Source: Crossaster papposus
Taxonomy: Eukaryota; Echinodermata; Asteroidea; Velatida; Solasteridae
Length of the DNA: 64,000 nucleotides
Assembly: GCA_037893245.1 (NCBI GenBank)
Contig: JBAIAA010000020.1
Span: forward strand, 124,001 to 188,000
Reading direction: 5' to 3'
The notes under the pieces are model-generated. The model was not told the origin of the DNA. It made no database searches and was given only the letters and a program-made list of their open reading frames with translations. The position numbers and the translations under genes are program-made. Numbering within the stretch: the stretch's first letter is position 1; each line of letters begins with the position of its first letter. Positions 35,101 through 48,000 of the stretch are shown here, in pieces.

Positions 35101-35200
35101 ATTGGATCAACTCCCTGGTTTTTGAGCTTCAATCCGAGGGCAGACTTGACAAAATTACGGTTGAAAAATGGGTCCTAATTGCCCTAGAACGTGGAGGGAT
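26160..35200 (+). repeat. array segment: 7-monomer (3,402 bp) higher-order repeat and derivatives
   Basis: CAAGGGGACTTAAAT occurs at 26192, 26678, 29594, 30080, 32024, 33968 and 34454, spacings of 1, 6, 1, 4, 4 and 1 monomers. GTTACTTTTGG pairs with it at 26509, 29911 and 34285 (7 and 9 monomers apart). AATTGACCTAG lies at 27401, 30803 and 32747 (7 and 4 apart). The unit was duplicated whole once and in shortened form afterwards. Confidence 0.85.
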
Positions 35201-35666
35201 GCCATTTGTAAAATGGCTGCTTGCAGGCTCGGGAAGTATCACTTTTCGGGAGGTGTGTTTCTTTCGGTGTGAATATTAAAAAATGTAATTGGCTAACCTA
35301 CTAAAAATTAAAAAGAAATGGAAAGATAAAGACCAAGACAATAATCTGATTGTTGTTTGAGAAACCCCAGTGATGTCGGTGTGCAAGAAACTTGGTCGTG
35401 AACATTGTTGATTTTACACTCTTTTCAATGGGACTTGAATTAGGCAGGTGCACCCTATAGGGTGCACCACCCTAATTGTAAGGAACATTTCTACGCTAGC
35501 TCATTTGCATTAAAAGTGCCCCCACAATTTCTTTTGAAAACGGATGCCGTTTGGTGAAAGAAATGGTGGGATTGTGTAAATATAGCATTGGATCAACTCC
35601 CTGGTTTTTGAGCTTCAATCCGAGGGCAGACTTGACAAAATTACGGTTGAAAAATGGGTCCTAATT

Positions 35667-37127
35667 GCCCTAGAACGTGGAGGGATGCCATTTGTAAAAT
35701 GGCTGCTTGCAGGCTCGGGAAGTATCACTTTTCGGGAGGTGTGTTTCTTTCGGTGTGAATATTAAAAAATGTAATTGGCTAACCTACTAAAAATTGAAAA
35801 GAAATGGAAAGATAAAGACCAAGACAATAATCTGATTGTTGTTTGAGAAACCCCAGTGATGTCGGTGTGCAAGAAACTTGGTCGTGAACATTGTTGATTT
35901 TACACTCTTTTCAATGGGACTTGAATTAGGCAGGTGCACCATATAGGAGTGCACCACCCTAATTGTAAGGAACATTTCTACGCTAGCTCATTTGCATTAA
36001 AAGTGCCCCCACAATTTCTTTTGAAAACGGATGCCGTTTGGTGAAAGAAATGGTGGGATTGTGTAAATATAGCATTGGATCAACTCCCTGGTTTTTGAGC
36101 TTCAATCCGAGGGCAGACTTGACAAAATTACGGTTGAAAAATGGGTCCTAATTGCCCTAGAACGTGGAGGGATGCCATTTGTAAAATGGCTGCTTGCAGG
36201 CTCGGGAAGTATCACTTTTCGGGAGGTGTGTTTCTTTCGGTGTGAATATTAAAAAATGTAATTGGCTAACCTACTAAAAATTGAAAAGAAATGGAAAGAT
36301 AAAGACCAAGACAATAATCTGATTGTTGTTTGAGAAACCCCAGTGATGTCGGTGTGCAAGAAACTTGGTCGTGAACATTGTTGATTTTACACTCTTTTCA
36401 ATGGGACTTGAATTAGGCAGGTGCACCATATAGGAGTGCACCACCCTAATTGTAAGGAACATTTCTACGCTAGCTCATTTGCATTAAAAGTGCCCCCACA
36501 ATTTCTTTTGAAAACGGATGCCGTTTGGTGAAAGAAATGGTGGGATTGTGTAAATATAGCATTGGATCAACTCCCTGGTTTTTGAGCTTCAATCCGAGGG
36601 CAGACTTGACAAAATTACGGTTGAAAAATGGGTCCTAATTGCCCTAGAACGTGGAGGGATGCCATTTGTAAAATGGCTGCTTGCAGGCTCGGGAAGTATC
36701 ACTTTTCGGGAGGTGTGTTTCTTTCGGTGTGAATATTAAAAAATGTAATTGGCTAACCTACTAAAAATTGAAAAGAAATGGAAAGATAAAGACCAAGACA
36801 ATAATCTGATTGTTGTTTGAGAAACCCCAGTGATGTCGGTGTGCAAGAAACTTGGTCGTGAACATTGTTGATTTTACACTCTTTTCAATGGGACTTGAAT
36901 TAGGCAGGTGCACCATATAGGAGTGCACCACCCTAATTGTAAGGAACATTTCTACGCTAGCTCATTTGCATTAAAAGTGCCCCCACAATTTCTTTTGAAA
37001 ACGGATGCCGTTTGGTGAAAGAAATGGTGGGATTGTGTAAATATAGCATTGGATCAACTCCCTGGTTTTTGAGCTTCAATCCGAGGGCAGACTTGACAAA
37101 ATTACGGTTGAAAAAGGGGTCCTAATT
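35667..37127 (+). repeat. array segment: three successive near-identical 487-bp monomers
   Basis: GCCCTAG starts at 35667, 36154, 36641 and 37128, exactly 487 bp apart. All three carry the CATATAGGA palindrome centre, and they match each other almost base for base; the third ends GAAAAAGGGG instead of GAAAAATGGG. This is very recent single-monomer amplification. Confidence 0.85.
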
Positions 37128-39073
37128 GCCCTAGAACGTGGAGGGATGCCATTTGTAAAATGGCTGCTTGCAGGCTCGGGAAGTATCACTTTTCGGGAGG
37201 TGTGTTTCTTTCGGTGTGAATATTAAAAAATGTAATTGGCTAACCTACTAAAAATTGAAAAGAAATGGAAAGATAAAGACCAAGACAATAATCTGATTGT
37301 TGTTTGAGAAACCCCAGTGATGTCGGTGTGCAAGAAACTTGGTCGTGAACATTGTTGATTTTACACTCTTTTCAATGGGACTTGAATTAGGCAGGTGCAC
37401 CCTATAGGAGTGCACCACCCTAATTGTAAGGAGAATTTCTACGCGAGCTCATTTGCATGAAATGTGCCCCCACAATTTCTTTTGAAAACGGATGCCGTTT
37501 GGTGAAAGAAATGGTGGGATTGTGTAAATATAGCACAGGATCAACTCCCTGGTTTTTGAGCTTCAATCTGAGGGCAGACTTGACAAAATTACGGTTGAAA
37601 AATGGGTCCTAATTGCCCTAGAACGTGGAGGGATGCCATTTGTAAAATGGCTGCTTGCAGGCTCGGGAAGTATCACTTTTCGGGAGGTGAGTTTCTTTTG
37701 GTGTGAATATAAAAAAATGTAATTGGCTAACCTACTAAAAATTGAAAAGAAATGGAAAGATAAAGACCAAGACAATAATCTGATTGTTGTTTGAGAAACC
37801 CCAGTGATTTCGGTGTGCAAGAAACTTGGTCGTGAACATTGTTGATTTTACACCGTTTTCAATGGGACTTGAATTAGGCAGGTGCACCCTATAGGGTGCA
37901 CCACCCTAATTGTAAGGAGAATTTCTACGCGAGCTCATTTGCATGAAATGTGCCCCCACAATTTCTTTTGAAAACGGATGCCGTTTGGTGAAAGAAATGG
38001 TGGGATTGTGTAAATATAGCATTGGATCAACTCCCTGGTTTTTGAGCTTCAATCCGAGGGCAGACTTGACAAAATTACGGTTGAAAAATGGGTCCTAATT
38101 GCCCTAGAACGTGGAGGGATGCCATTTGTAAAATGGCTGCTTGCAGGCTCGGGAAGTATCACTTTTCGGGAGGTGTGTTTCTTTCGGTGTGAATATTAAA
38201 AAATGTAATTGGCTAACCTACTAAAAATTGAAAAGAAATGGAAAGATAAAGACCAAGACAATAATCTGATTGTTGTTTGAGAAACCCCAGTGATGTCGGT
38301 GTGCAAGAAACTTGGTCGTGAACATTGTTGATTTTACACTCTTTTCAATGGGACTTGAATTAGGCAGGTGCACCCTATAGGAGTGCACCACCCTAATTGT
38401 AAGGAGAATTTCTACGCGAGCTCATTTGCATGAAATGTGCCCCCACAATTTCTTTTGAAAACGGATGCCGTTTGGTGAAAGAAATGGTGGGATTGTGTAA
38501 ATATAGCACAGGATCAACTCCCTGGTTTTTGAGCTTCAATCTGAGGGCAGACTTGACAAAATTACGGTTGAAAAATGGGTCCTAATTGCCCTAGAACGTG
38601 GAGGGATGCCATTTGTAAAATGGCTGCTTGCAGGCTCGGGAAGTATCACTTTTCGGGAGGTGAGTTTCTTTTGGTGTGAATATAAAAAAATGTAATTGGC
38701 TAACCTACTAAAAATTGAAAAGAAATGGAAAGATAAAGACCAAGACAATAATCTGATTGTTGTTTGAGAAACCCCAGTGATGTCGGTGTGCAAGAAACTT
38801 GGTCGTAAACATTGTTGATTTTACACCGTTTTCAATGGGACTTGAATTAGGCAGGTGCACCCTATAGGGTGCACCACCCTAATTGTAAGGAGAATTTCTA
38901 CGCGAGCTCATTTGCATGAAATGTGCCCCCACAATTTCTTTTGAAAACGGATGCCGTATGGTGAAAGAAATGGTGGGATTGTGTAAATATAGCATAGGAT
39001 CAACTCTCTGGTTTTTGAGCTTCAATCTGAGGGCAGACTTGACAAAATTACGGTTGAAAATTGGGTCCTAATT
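37128..39073 (+). repeat. array segment: switch from family 2 to family 1
   Basis: Two 487-bp monomers with CCTATAGGA centres (37402 and 38374) have family-2 marks on the left of the palindrome and family-1 marks (GAGAATTT, GCGAGCTC) on the right. Each is followed by a family-1 monomer with GGTGAGTTT. The switch falls at the palindrome itself. Confidence 0.75.
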
Positions 39074-42000
39074 GCCCTAGAACGTGGAGGGATGCCATTT
39101 GTAAAATGGCTGCTTGCAGGCTCGGGAAGTATCACTTTTCGGGAGGTGAGTTTCTTTTGGTGTGAATATAAAAAAATGTAATTGGCTAACCTACTAAAAA
39201 TTGAAAAGAAATGGAAAGATAAAGACCAAGACAATAATCTGATTGTTGTTTGAGAAACCCCAGTGATGTCGGTGTGCAAGAAACTTGGTCGTGAACATTG
39301 TTGATTTTACACCGTTTTCAATGGGACTTGAATTAGGCAGGTGCACCCTATAGGGTGCACCACCCTAATTGTAAGGAAAATTTCTACGCGAGCTCATTTG
39401 CATGAAATGTGCCCCCACAATTTCTTTTGAAAACGGATGCCGTTTGATGAAAGAAATGGTGGGATTGTGTAAATATAGCATAGGATCAACTCCCTGGTTT
39501 TTGAGCTTCAATCCGAGGGCAGACTTGACAAAATTACGGTTGAAAAATGGGTCCTAATTGCCCTAGAACGTGGAGGGATGCCATTTGTAAAATGGCTGCT
39601 TGCAGGCTCGAGAAGTATCACTTTTCGGGAGGTGTGTTTCTTTCGGTGTGAATATTAAAAAATGTAATTGGCTAACCTACTAAAAATTGAAAAGAAATGG
39701 AAAGATAAAGACCAAGACAATAATCTGATTGTTGTTTGAGAAACCCCAGTGATGTAGGTGTACAAGAAACTTGGTCGTGAACATTGTTGATTTTACACTG
39801 TTTTCAATGGGACTTGAATTAGGCAGGTGCACCCTATAGGGTGCACCACCCTAATTGTAAGGAACATTTCTACGCTAGCTCATTTGCATTAAAAGTGCCC
39901 CCACAATTTCTTTTGAAAACGGATGCCGTTTGGTGAAAGAAATGGTGGGATTGTGTAAATATAGCATAGGATCAACTCCCTGGTTTTCGAGCTTCAATCC
40001 GAGGGCAGACTTGACAAAATTACGGTTGAAAAATGGGTCCTAATTGCCCTAGAACGTGGAGGGATGCCATTTGTAAAATGGCTGCTTGCAGGCTCGAGAA
40101 GTATCACTTTTTGGGAGGTGTGTTTCTTTTGGTGTGAATATTAAAAAATGTAATTGGCTAACCTACTAAAAATTGAAAAGAAATGGAAAGATAAAGACCA
40201 AGACAATAATCTGATTGTTGTTTGAGAAACCCCAGTGATGTCGGTGTGCAAGAAACTTGGTCGTGAACATTGTTGATTTTACACTGTTTTCAATGGGACT
40301 TGAATTAGGCAGGTGCACCCTATAGGGTGCACCACCCTAATTGTAAGGAACATTTCTACGCTAGCTCATTTGCATTAAAAGTGCCCCCACAATTTCTTTT
40401 GAAAACGGATGCCGTTTGGTGAAAGAAATGGTGGGATTGTGTAAATATAGCATAGGATCAACTCCCTGGTTTTTGAGCTTCAATCTAAGGGCAGACTTGA
40501 CAAAATTACGGTTGAAAAATGGGTCCTAATTGCCCTAGAACGTGGAGGGATGCCATTTGTAAAATGGCTGCTTGCAGGCTCGGGAAGTATCACTTTTCGG
40601 GAGGTGTGTTTCTTTCGGTGTGAATATTAAAAAATGTAATTGGCTAACCTACTAAAAATTGAAAAGAAATGGAAAGATAAAGACCAAGACAATAATCTGA
40701 TTGTTGTTTGAGAAACCCCAGTGATGTCGGTGTGCAAGAAACTTGGTCGTGAACATTGTTGATTTTACACTCTTTTCAATGGGACTTGAATTAGGCAGGT
40801 GCACCCTATAGGGTGCACCACCCTAATTGTAAGGAACATTTCTACGCTAGCTCATTTGCATTAAAAGTGCCCCCACAATTTCTTTTGAAAACGGATGCCG
40901 TTTGGTGAAAGAAATGGTGGGATTGTGTAAATATAGCACAGGATCAACTCCCTGGTTTTTGAGCTTCAATCTGAGGGCAGACTTGACAAAATTACGGTTG
41001 AAAAATGGGTCCTAATTGCCCTAGAACGTGGAGGGATGCCATTTGTAAAATGGCTGCTTGCAGGCTCGGGAAGTATCACTTTTCGGGAGGTGTGTTTCTT
41101 TCGGTGTGAATATTAAAAAATGTAATTGGCTAACCTACTAAAAATTGAAAAGAAATGGAAAGATAAAGACCAAGACAATAATCTGATTGTTGTTTGAGAA
41201 ACCCCAGTGATGTCGGTGTGCAAGAAACTTGGTCGTGAACATTGTTGATTTTACACTCTTTTCAATGGGACTTGAATTAGGCAGGTGCACCCTATAGGGT
41301 GCACCACCCTAATTGTAAGGAACATTTCTACGCTAGCTCATTTGCATTAAAAGTGCCCCCACAATTTCTTTTGAAAACGGATGCCGTTTGGTGAAAGAAA
41401 TGGTGGGATTGTGTAAATATAGCACAGGATCAACTCCCTGGTTTTTGAGCTTCAATCTGAGGGCAGACTTGACAAAATTACGGTTGAAAAATGGGTCCTA
41501 ATTGCCCTAGAACGTGGAGGGATGCCATTTGTAAAATGGCTGCTTGCAGGCTCGGGAAGTATCACTTTTCGGGAGGTGAGTTTCTTTTGGTGTGAATATA
41601 AAAAAATGTAATTGGCTAACCTACTAAAAATTGAAAAGAAATGGAAAGATAAAGACCAAGACAATAATCTGATTGTTGTTTGAGAAACCCCAGTGATGTC
41701 GGTGTGCAAGAAACTTGGTCGTGAACATTGTTGATTTTACACCGTTTTCAATGGGACTTGAATTAGGCAGGTGCACCCTATAGGGTGCACCACCCTAATT
41801 GTAAGGAGAATTTCTACGCGAGCTCATTTGCATGAAATGTGCCCCCACAATTTCTTTTGAAAACGGATGCCGTATGGTGAAAGAAATGGTGGGATTGTGT
41901 AAATATAGCATAGGATCAACTCTCTGGTTTTTGAGCTTCAATCTGAGGGCAGACTTGACAAAATTACGGTTGAAAATTGGGTCCTAATTGCCCTAGAACG

Positions 42001-45000
42001 TGGAGGGATGCCATTTGTAAAATGGCTGCTTGCAGGCTCGGGAAGTATCACTTTTCGGGAGGTGAGTTTCTTTTGGTGTGAATATAAAAAAATGTAATTG
42101 GCTAACCTACTAAAAATTGAAAAGAAATGGAAAGATAAAGACCAAGACAATAATCTGATTGTTGTTTGCGAAACCCCAGTGATGTCAGTGTGCAAGAAAC
42201 TTGGTCGTGAACATTGTTGATTTTACACCGTTTTCAATGGGACTTGAATTAGGCAGGTGCACCCTATAGGGTGCACCACCCTAATTGTAAGGAGAATTTC
42301 TACGCGAGCTCATTTGCATGAAATGTGCCCCCACAATTTCTTTTGAAAACGGATGCCGTTTGGTGAAAGAAATGGTGGGATTGTGTAAATATAGCATAGG
42401 ATCAACTCCCTGGTTTTTGAGCTTCAATCCGAGGGCAGACTTGACAAAATTACGGTTGAAAAATGGGTCCTAATTGCCCTAGAACGTGGAGGGATGCCAT
42501 TTGTAAAATGGCTGCTTGCAGGCTCGAGAAGTATCACTTTTCGGGAGGTGTGTTTCTTTCGGTGTGAATATTAAAAAATGTAATTGGCTAACCTACTAAA
42601 AATTGAAAAGAAATGGAAAGATAAAGACCAAGACAATAATCTGATTGTTGTTTGAGAAACCCCAGTGATGTAGGTGTACAAGAAACTTGGTCGTGAACAT
42701 TGTTGATTTTACACTGTTTTCAATGGGACTTGAATTAGGCAGGTGCACCCTATAGGGTGCACCACCCTAATTGTAAGGAACATTTCTACGCTAGCTCATT
42801 TGCATTAAAAGTGCCCCCACAATTTCTTTTGAAAACGGATGCCGTTTGGTGAAAGAAATGGTGGGATTGTGTAAATATAGCATAGGATCAACTCCCTGGT
42901 TTTCGAGCTTCAATCCGAGGGCAGACTTGACAAAATTACGGTTGAAAAATGGGTCCTAATTGCCCTAGAACGTGGAGGGATGCCATTTGTAAAATGGCTG
43001 CTTGCAGGCTCGAGAAGTATCACTTTTCGGGAGGTGTGTTTCTTTTGGTGTGAATATTAAAAAATGTAATTGGCTAACCTACTAAAAATTGAAAAGAAAT
43101 GGAAAGATAAAGACCAAGACAATAATCTGATTGTTGTTTGAGAAACCCCAGTGATGTCGGTGTGCAAGAAACTTGGTCGTGAACATTGTTGATTTTACAC
43201 TGTTTTCAATGGGACTTGAATTAGGCAGGTGCACCCTATAGGGTGCACCACCCTAATTGTAAGGAACATTTCTACGCTAGCTCATTTGCATTAAAAGTGC
43301 CCCCACAATTTCTTTTGAAAACGGATGCCGTTTGGTGAAAGAAATGGTGGGATTGTGTAAATATAGCATAGGATCAACTCCCTGGTTTTTGAGCTTCAAT
43401 CTAAGGGCAGACTTGACAAAATTACGGTTGAAAAATGGGTCCTAATTGCCCTAGAACGTGGAGGGATGCCATTTGTAAAATGGCTGCTTGCAGGCTCGGG
43501 AAGTATCACTTTTCGGGAGGTGTGTTTCTTTCGGTGTGAATATTAAAAAATGTAATTGGCTAACCTACTAAAAATTGAAAAGAAATGGAAAGATAAAGAC
43601 CAAGACAATAATCTGATTGTTGTTTGAGAAACCCCAGTGATGTCGGTGTGCAAGAAACTTGGTCGTGAACATTGTTGATTTTACACTCTTTTCAATGGGA
43701 CTTGAATTAGGCAGGTGCACCCTATAGGGTGCACCACCCTAATTGTAAGGAACATTTCTACGCTAGCTCATTTGCATTAAAAGTGCCCCCACAATTTCTT
43801 TTGAAAACGGATGCCGTTTGGTGAAAGAAATGGTGGGATTGTGTAAATATAGCATTGGATCAACTCCCTGGTTTTTGAGCTTCAATCCGAGGGCAGACTT
43901 GACAAAATTACGGTTGAAAAATGGGTCCTAATTGCCCTAGAACGTGGAGGGATGCCATTTGTAAAATGGCTGCTTGCAGGCTCGAGAAGTATCACTTTTC
44001 GGGAGGTGTGTTTCTTTTGGTGTGAATATTAAAAAATGTAATTGGCTAACCTACTAAAAATTGAAAAGAAATGGAAAGATAAAGACCAAGACAATAATCT
44101 GATTGTTGTTTGAGAAACCCCAGTGATGTCGGTGTGCAAGAAACTTGGTCGTGAACATTGTTGATTTTACACCGTTTTCAATGGGACTTGAATTAGGCAG
44201 GTGCACCCTATAGGGTGCACCACCCTAATTGTAAGGAGAATTTCTACGCGAGCTCATTTGCATGAAATGTGCCCCCACAATTTCTTTTGAAAACGGATGC
44301 CGTATGGTGAAAGAAATGGTGGGATTGTGTAAATATAGCATAGGATCAACTCTCTGGTTTTTGAGCTTCAATCTGAGGGCAGACTTGACAAAATTACGGT
44401 TGAAAATTGGGTCCTAATTGCCCTAGAACGTGGAGGGATGCCATTTGTAAAATGGCTGCTTGCAGGCTCGGGAAGTATCACTTTTCGGGAGGTGAGTTTC
44501 TTTTGGTGTGAATATAAAAAAATGTAATTGGCTAACCTACTAAAAATTGAAAAGAAATGGAAAGATAAAGACCAAGACAATAATCTGATTGTTGTTTGAG
44601 AAACCCCAGTGATGTCAGTGTGCAAGAAACTTGGTCGTGAACATTGTTGATTTTACACCGTTTTCAATGGGACTTGAATTAGGCAGGTGCACCCTATAGG
44701 GTGCACCACCCTAATTGTAAGGAGAATTTCTACGCGAGCTCATTTGCATGAAATGTGCCCCCACAATTTCTTTTGAAAACGGATGCCGTTTGGTGAAAGA
44801 AATGGTGGGATTGTGTAAATATAGCATAGGATCAACTCCCTGGTTTTTGAGCTTCAATCCGAGGGCAGACTTGACAAAATTACGGTTGAAAAATGGGTCC
44901 TAATTGCCCTAGAACGTGGAGGGATGCCATTTGTAAAATGGCTGCTTGCAGGCTCGAGAAGTATCACTTTTCGGGAGGTGTGTTTCTTTCGGTGTGAATA

Positions 45001-48000
45001 TTAAAAAATGTAATTGGCTAACCTACTAAAAATTGAAAAGAAATGGAAAGATAAAGACCAAGACAATAATCTGATTGTTGTTTGAGAAACCCCAGTGATG
45101 TAGGTGTACAAGAAACTTGGTCGTGAACATTGTTGATTTTACACTGTTTTCAATGGGACTTGAATTAGGCAGGTGCACCCTATAGGGTGCACCACCCTAA
45201 TTGTAAGGAGAATTTCTACGCGAGCTCATTTGCATGAAATGTGCCCCCACAATTTCTTTTGAAAACGGATGCCGTTTGGTGAAAGAAATGGTGGGATTGT
45301 GTAAATATAGCATAGGATCAACTCCCTGGTATTTGAGCTTCAATCCGAGGGCAGACTTGACAAAATTACGGTTGAAAAATGGGTCCTAATTGCCCTAGAA
45401 CGTGGAGGGATGCCATTTGTAAAATGGCTGCTTGCAGGCTCGAGAAGTATCACTTTTCGGGAGGTGTGTTTCTTTCGGTGTGAATATTAAAAAATGTAAT
45501 TGGCTAACCTACTAAAAATTGAAAAGAAATGGAAAGATAAAGACCAAGACAATAATCTGATTGTTGTTTGAGAAACCCCAGTGATGTAGGTGTACAAGAA
45601 ACTTGGTCGTGAACATTGTTGATTTTACACTGTTTTCAATGGGACTTGAATTAGGCAGGTGCACCCTATAGGGTGCACCACCCTAATTGTAAGGAACATT
45701 TCTACGCTAGCTCATTTGCATTAAAAGTGCCCCCACAATTTCTTTTGAAAACGGATGCCGTTTGGTGAAAGAAATGGTGGGATTGTGTAAATATAGCATA
45801 GGATCAACTCCCTGGTTTTCGAGCTTCAATCCGAGGGCAGACTTGACAAAATTACGGTTGAAAAATGGGTCCTAATTGCCCTAGAACGTGGAGGGATGCC
45901 ATTTGTAAAATGGCTGCTTGCAGGCTCGAGAAGTATCACTTTTCGGGAGGTGTGTTTCTTTTGGTGTGAATATTAAAAAATGTAATTGGCTAACCTACTA
46001 AAAATTGAAAAGAAATGGAAAGATAAAGACCAAGACAATAATCTGATTGTTGTTTGAGAAACCCCAGTGATGTCGGTGTGCAAGAAACTTGGTCGTGAAC
46101 ATTGTTGATTTTACACTGTTTTCAATGGGACTTGAATTAGGCAGGTGCACCCTATAGGGTGCACCACCCTAATTGTAAGGAACATTTCTACGCTAGCTCA
46201 TTTGCATTAAAAGTGCCCCCACAATTTCTTTTGAAAACGGATGCCGTTTGGTGAAAGAAATGGTGGGATTGTGTAAATATAGCATAGGATCAACTCCCTG
46301 GTTTTTGAGCTTCAATCTAAGGGCAGACTTGACAAAATTACGGTTGAAAAATGGGTCCTAATTGCCCTAGAACGTGGAGGGATGCCATTTGTAAAATGGC
46401 TGCTTGCAGGCTCGGGAAGTATCACTTTTCGGGAGGTGTGTTTCTTTCGGTGTGAATATTAAAAAATGTAATTGGCTAACCTACTAAAAATTGAAAAGAA
46501 ATGGAAAGATAAAGACCAAGACAATAATCTGATTGTTGTTTGAGAAACCCCAGTGATGTCGGTGTGCAAGAAACTTGGTCGTGAACATTGTTGATTTTAC
46601 ACTCTTTTCAATGGGACTTGAATTAGGCAGGTGCACCCTATAGGGTGCACCACCCTAATTGTAAGGAACATTTCTACGCTAGCTCATTTGCATTAAAAGT
46701 GCCCCCACAATTTCTTTTGAAAACGGATGCCGTTTGGTGAAAGAAATGGTGGGATTGTGTAAATATAGCATTGGATCAACTCCCTGGTTTTTGAGCTTCA
46801 ATCCGAGGGCAGACTTGACAAAATTACGGTTGAAAAATGGGTCCTAATTGCCCTAGAACGTGGAGGGATGCCATTTGTAAAATGGCTGCTTGCAGGCTCG
46901 AGAAGTATCACTTTTCGGGAGGTGTGTTTCTTTTGGTGTGAATATTAAAAAATGTAATTGGCTAACCTACTAAAAATTGAAAAGAAATGGAAAGATAAAG
47001 ACCAAGACAATAATCTGATTGTTGTTTGAGAAACCCCAGTGATGTCGGTGTGCAAGAAACTTGGTCGTGAACATTGTTGATTTTACACCGTTTTCAATGG
47101 GACTTGAATTAGGCAGGTGCACCCTATAGGGTGCACCACCCTAATTGTAAGGAGAATTTCTACGCGAGCTCATTTGCATGAAATGTGCCCCCACAATTTC
47201 TTTTGAAAACGGATGCCGTATGGTGAAAGAAATGGTGGGATTGTGTAAATATAGCATAGGATCAACTCTCTGGTTTTTGAGCTTCAATCTGAGGGCAGAC
47301 TTGACAAAATTACGGTTGAAAATTGGGTCCTAATTGCCCTAGAACGTGGAGGGATGCCATTTGTAAAATGGCTGCTTGCAGGCTCGGGAAGTATCACTTT
47401 TCGGGAGGTGAGTTTCTTTTGGTGTGAATATAAAAAAATGTAATTGGCTAACCTACTAAAAATTGAAAAGAAATGGAAAGATAAAGACCAAGACAATAAT
47501 CTGATTGTTGTTTGAGAAACCCCAGTGATGTCAGTGTGCAAGAAACTTGGTCGTGAACATTGTTGATTTTACACCGTTTTCAATGGGACTTGAATTAGGC
47601 AGGTGCACCCTATAGGGTGCACCACCCTAATTGTAAGGAGAATTTCTACGCGAGCTCATTTGCATGAAATGTGCCCCCACAATTTCTTTTGAAAACGGAT
47701 GCCGTTTGGTGAAAGAAATGGTGGGATTGTGTAAATATAGCATAGGATCAACTCCCTGGTTTTTGAGCTTCAATCCGAGGGCAGACTTGACAAAATTACG
47801 GTTGAAAAATGGGTCCTAATTGCCCTAGAACGTGGAGGGATGCCATTTGTAAAATGGCTGCTTGCAGGCTCGAGAAGTATCACTTTTCGGGAGGTGTGTT
47901 TCTTTTGGTGTGAATATTAAAAAATGTAATTGGCTAACCTACTAAAAATTGAAAAGAAATGGAAAGATAAAGACCAAGACAATAATCTGATTGTTGTTTG

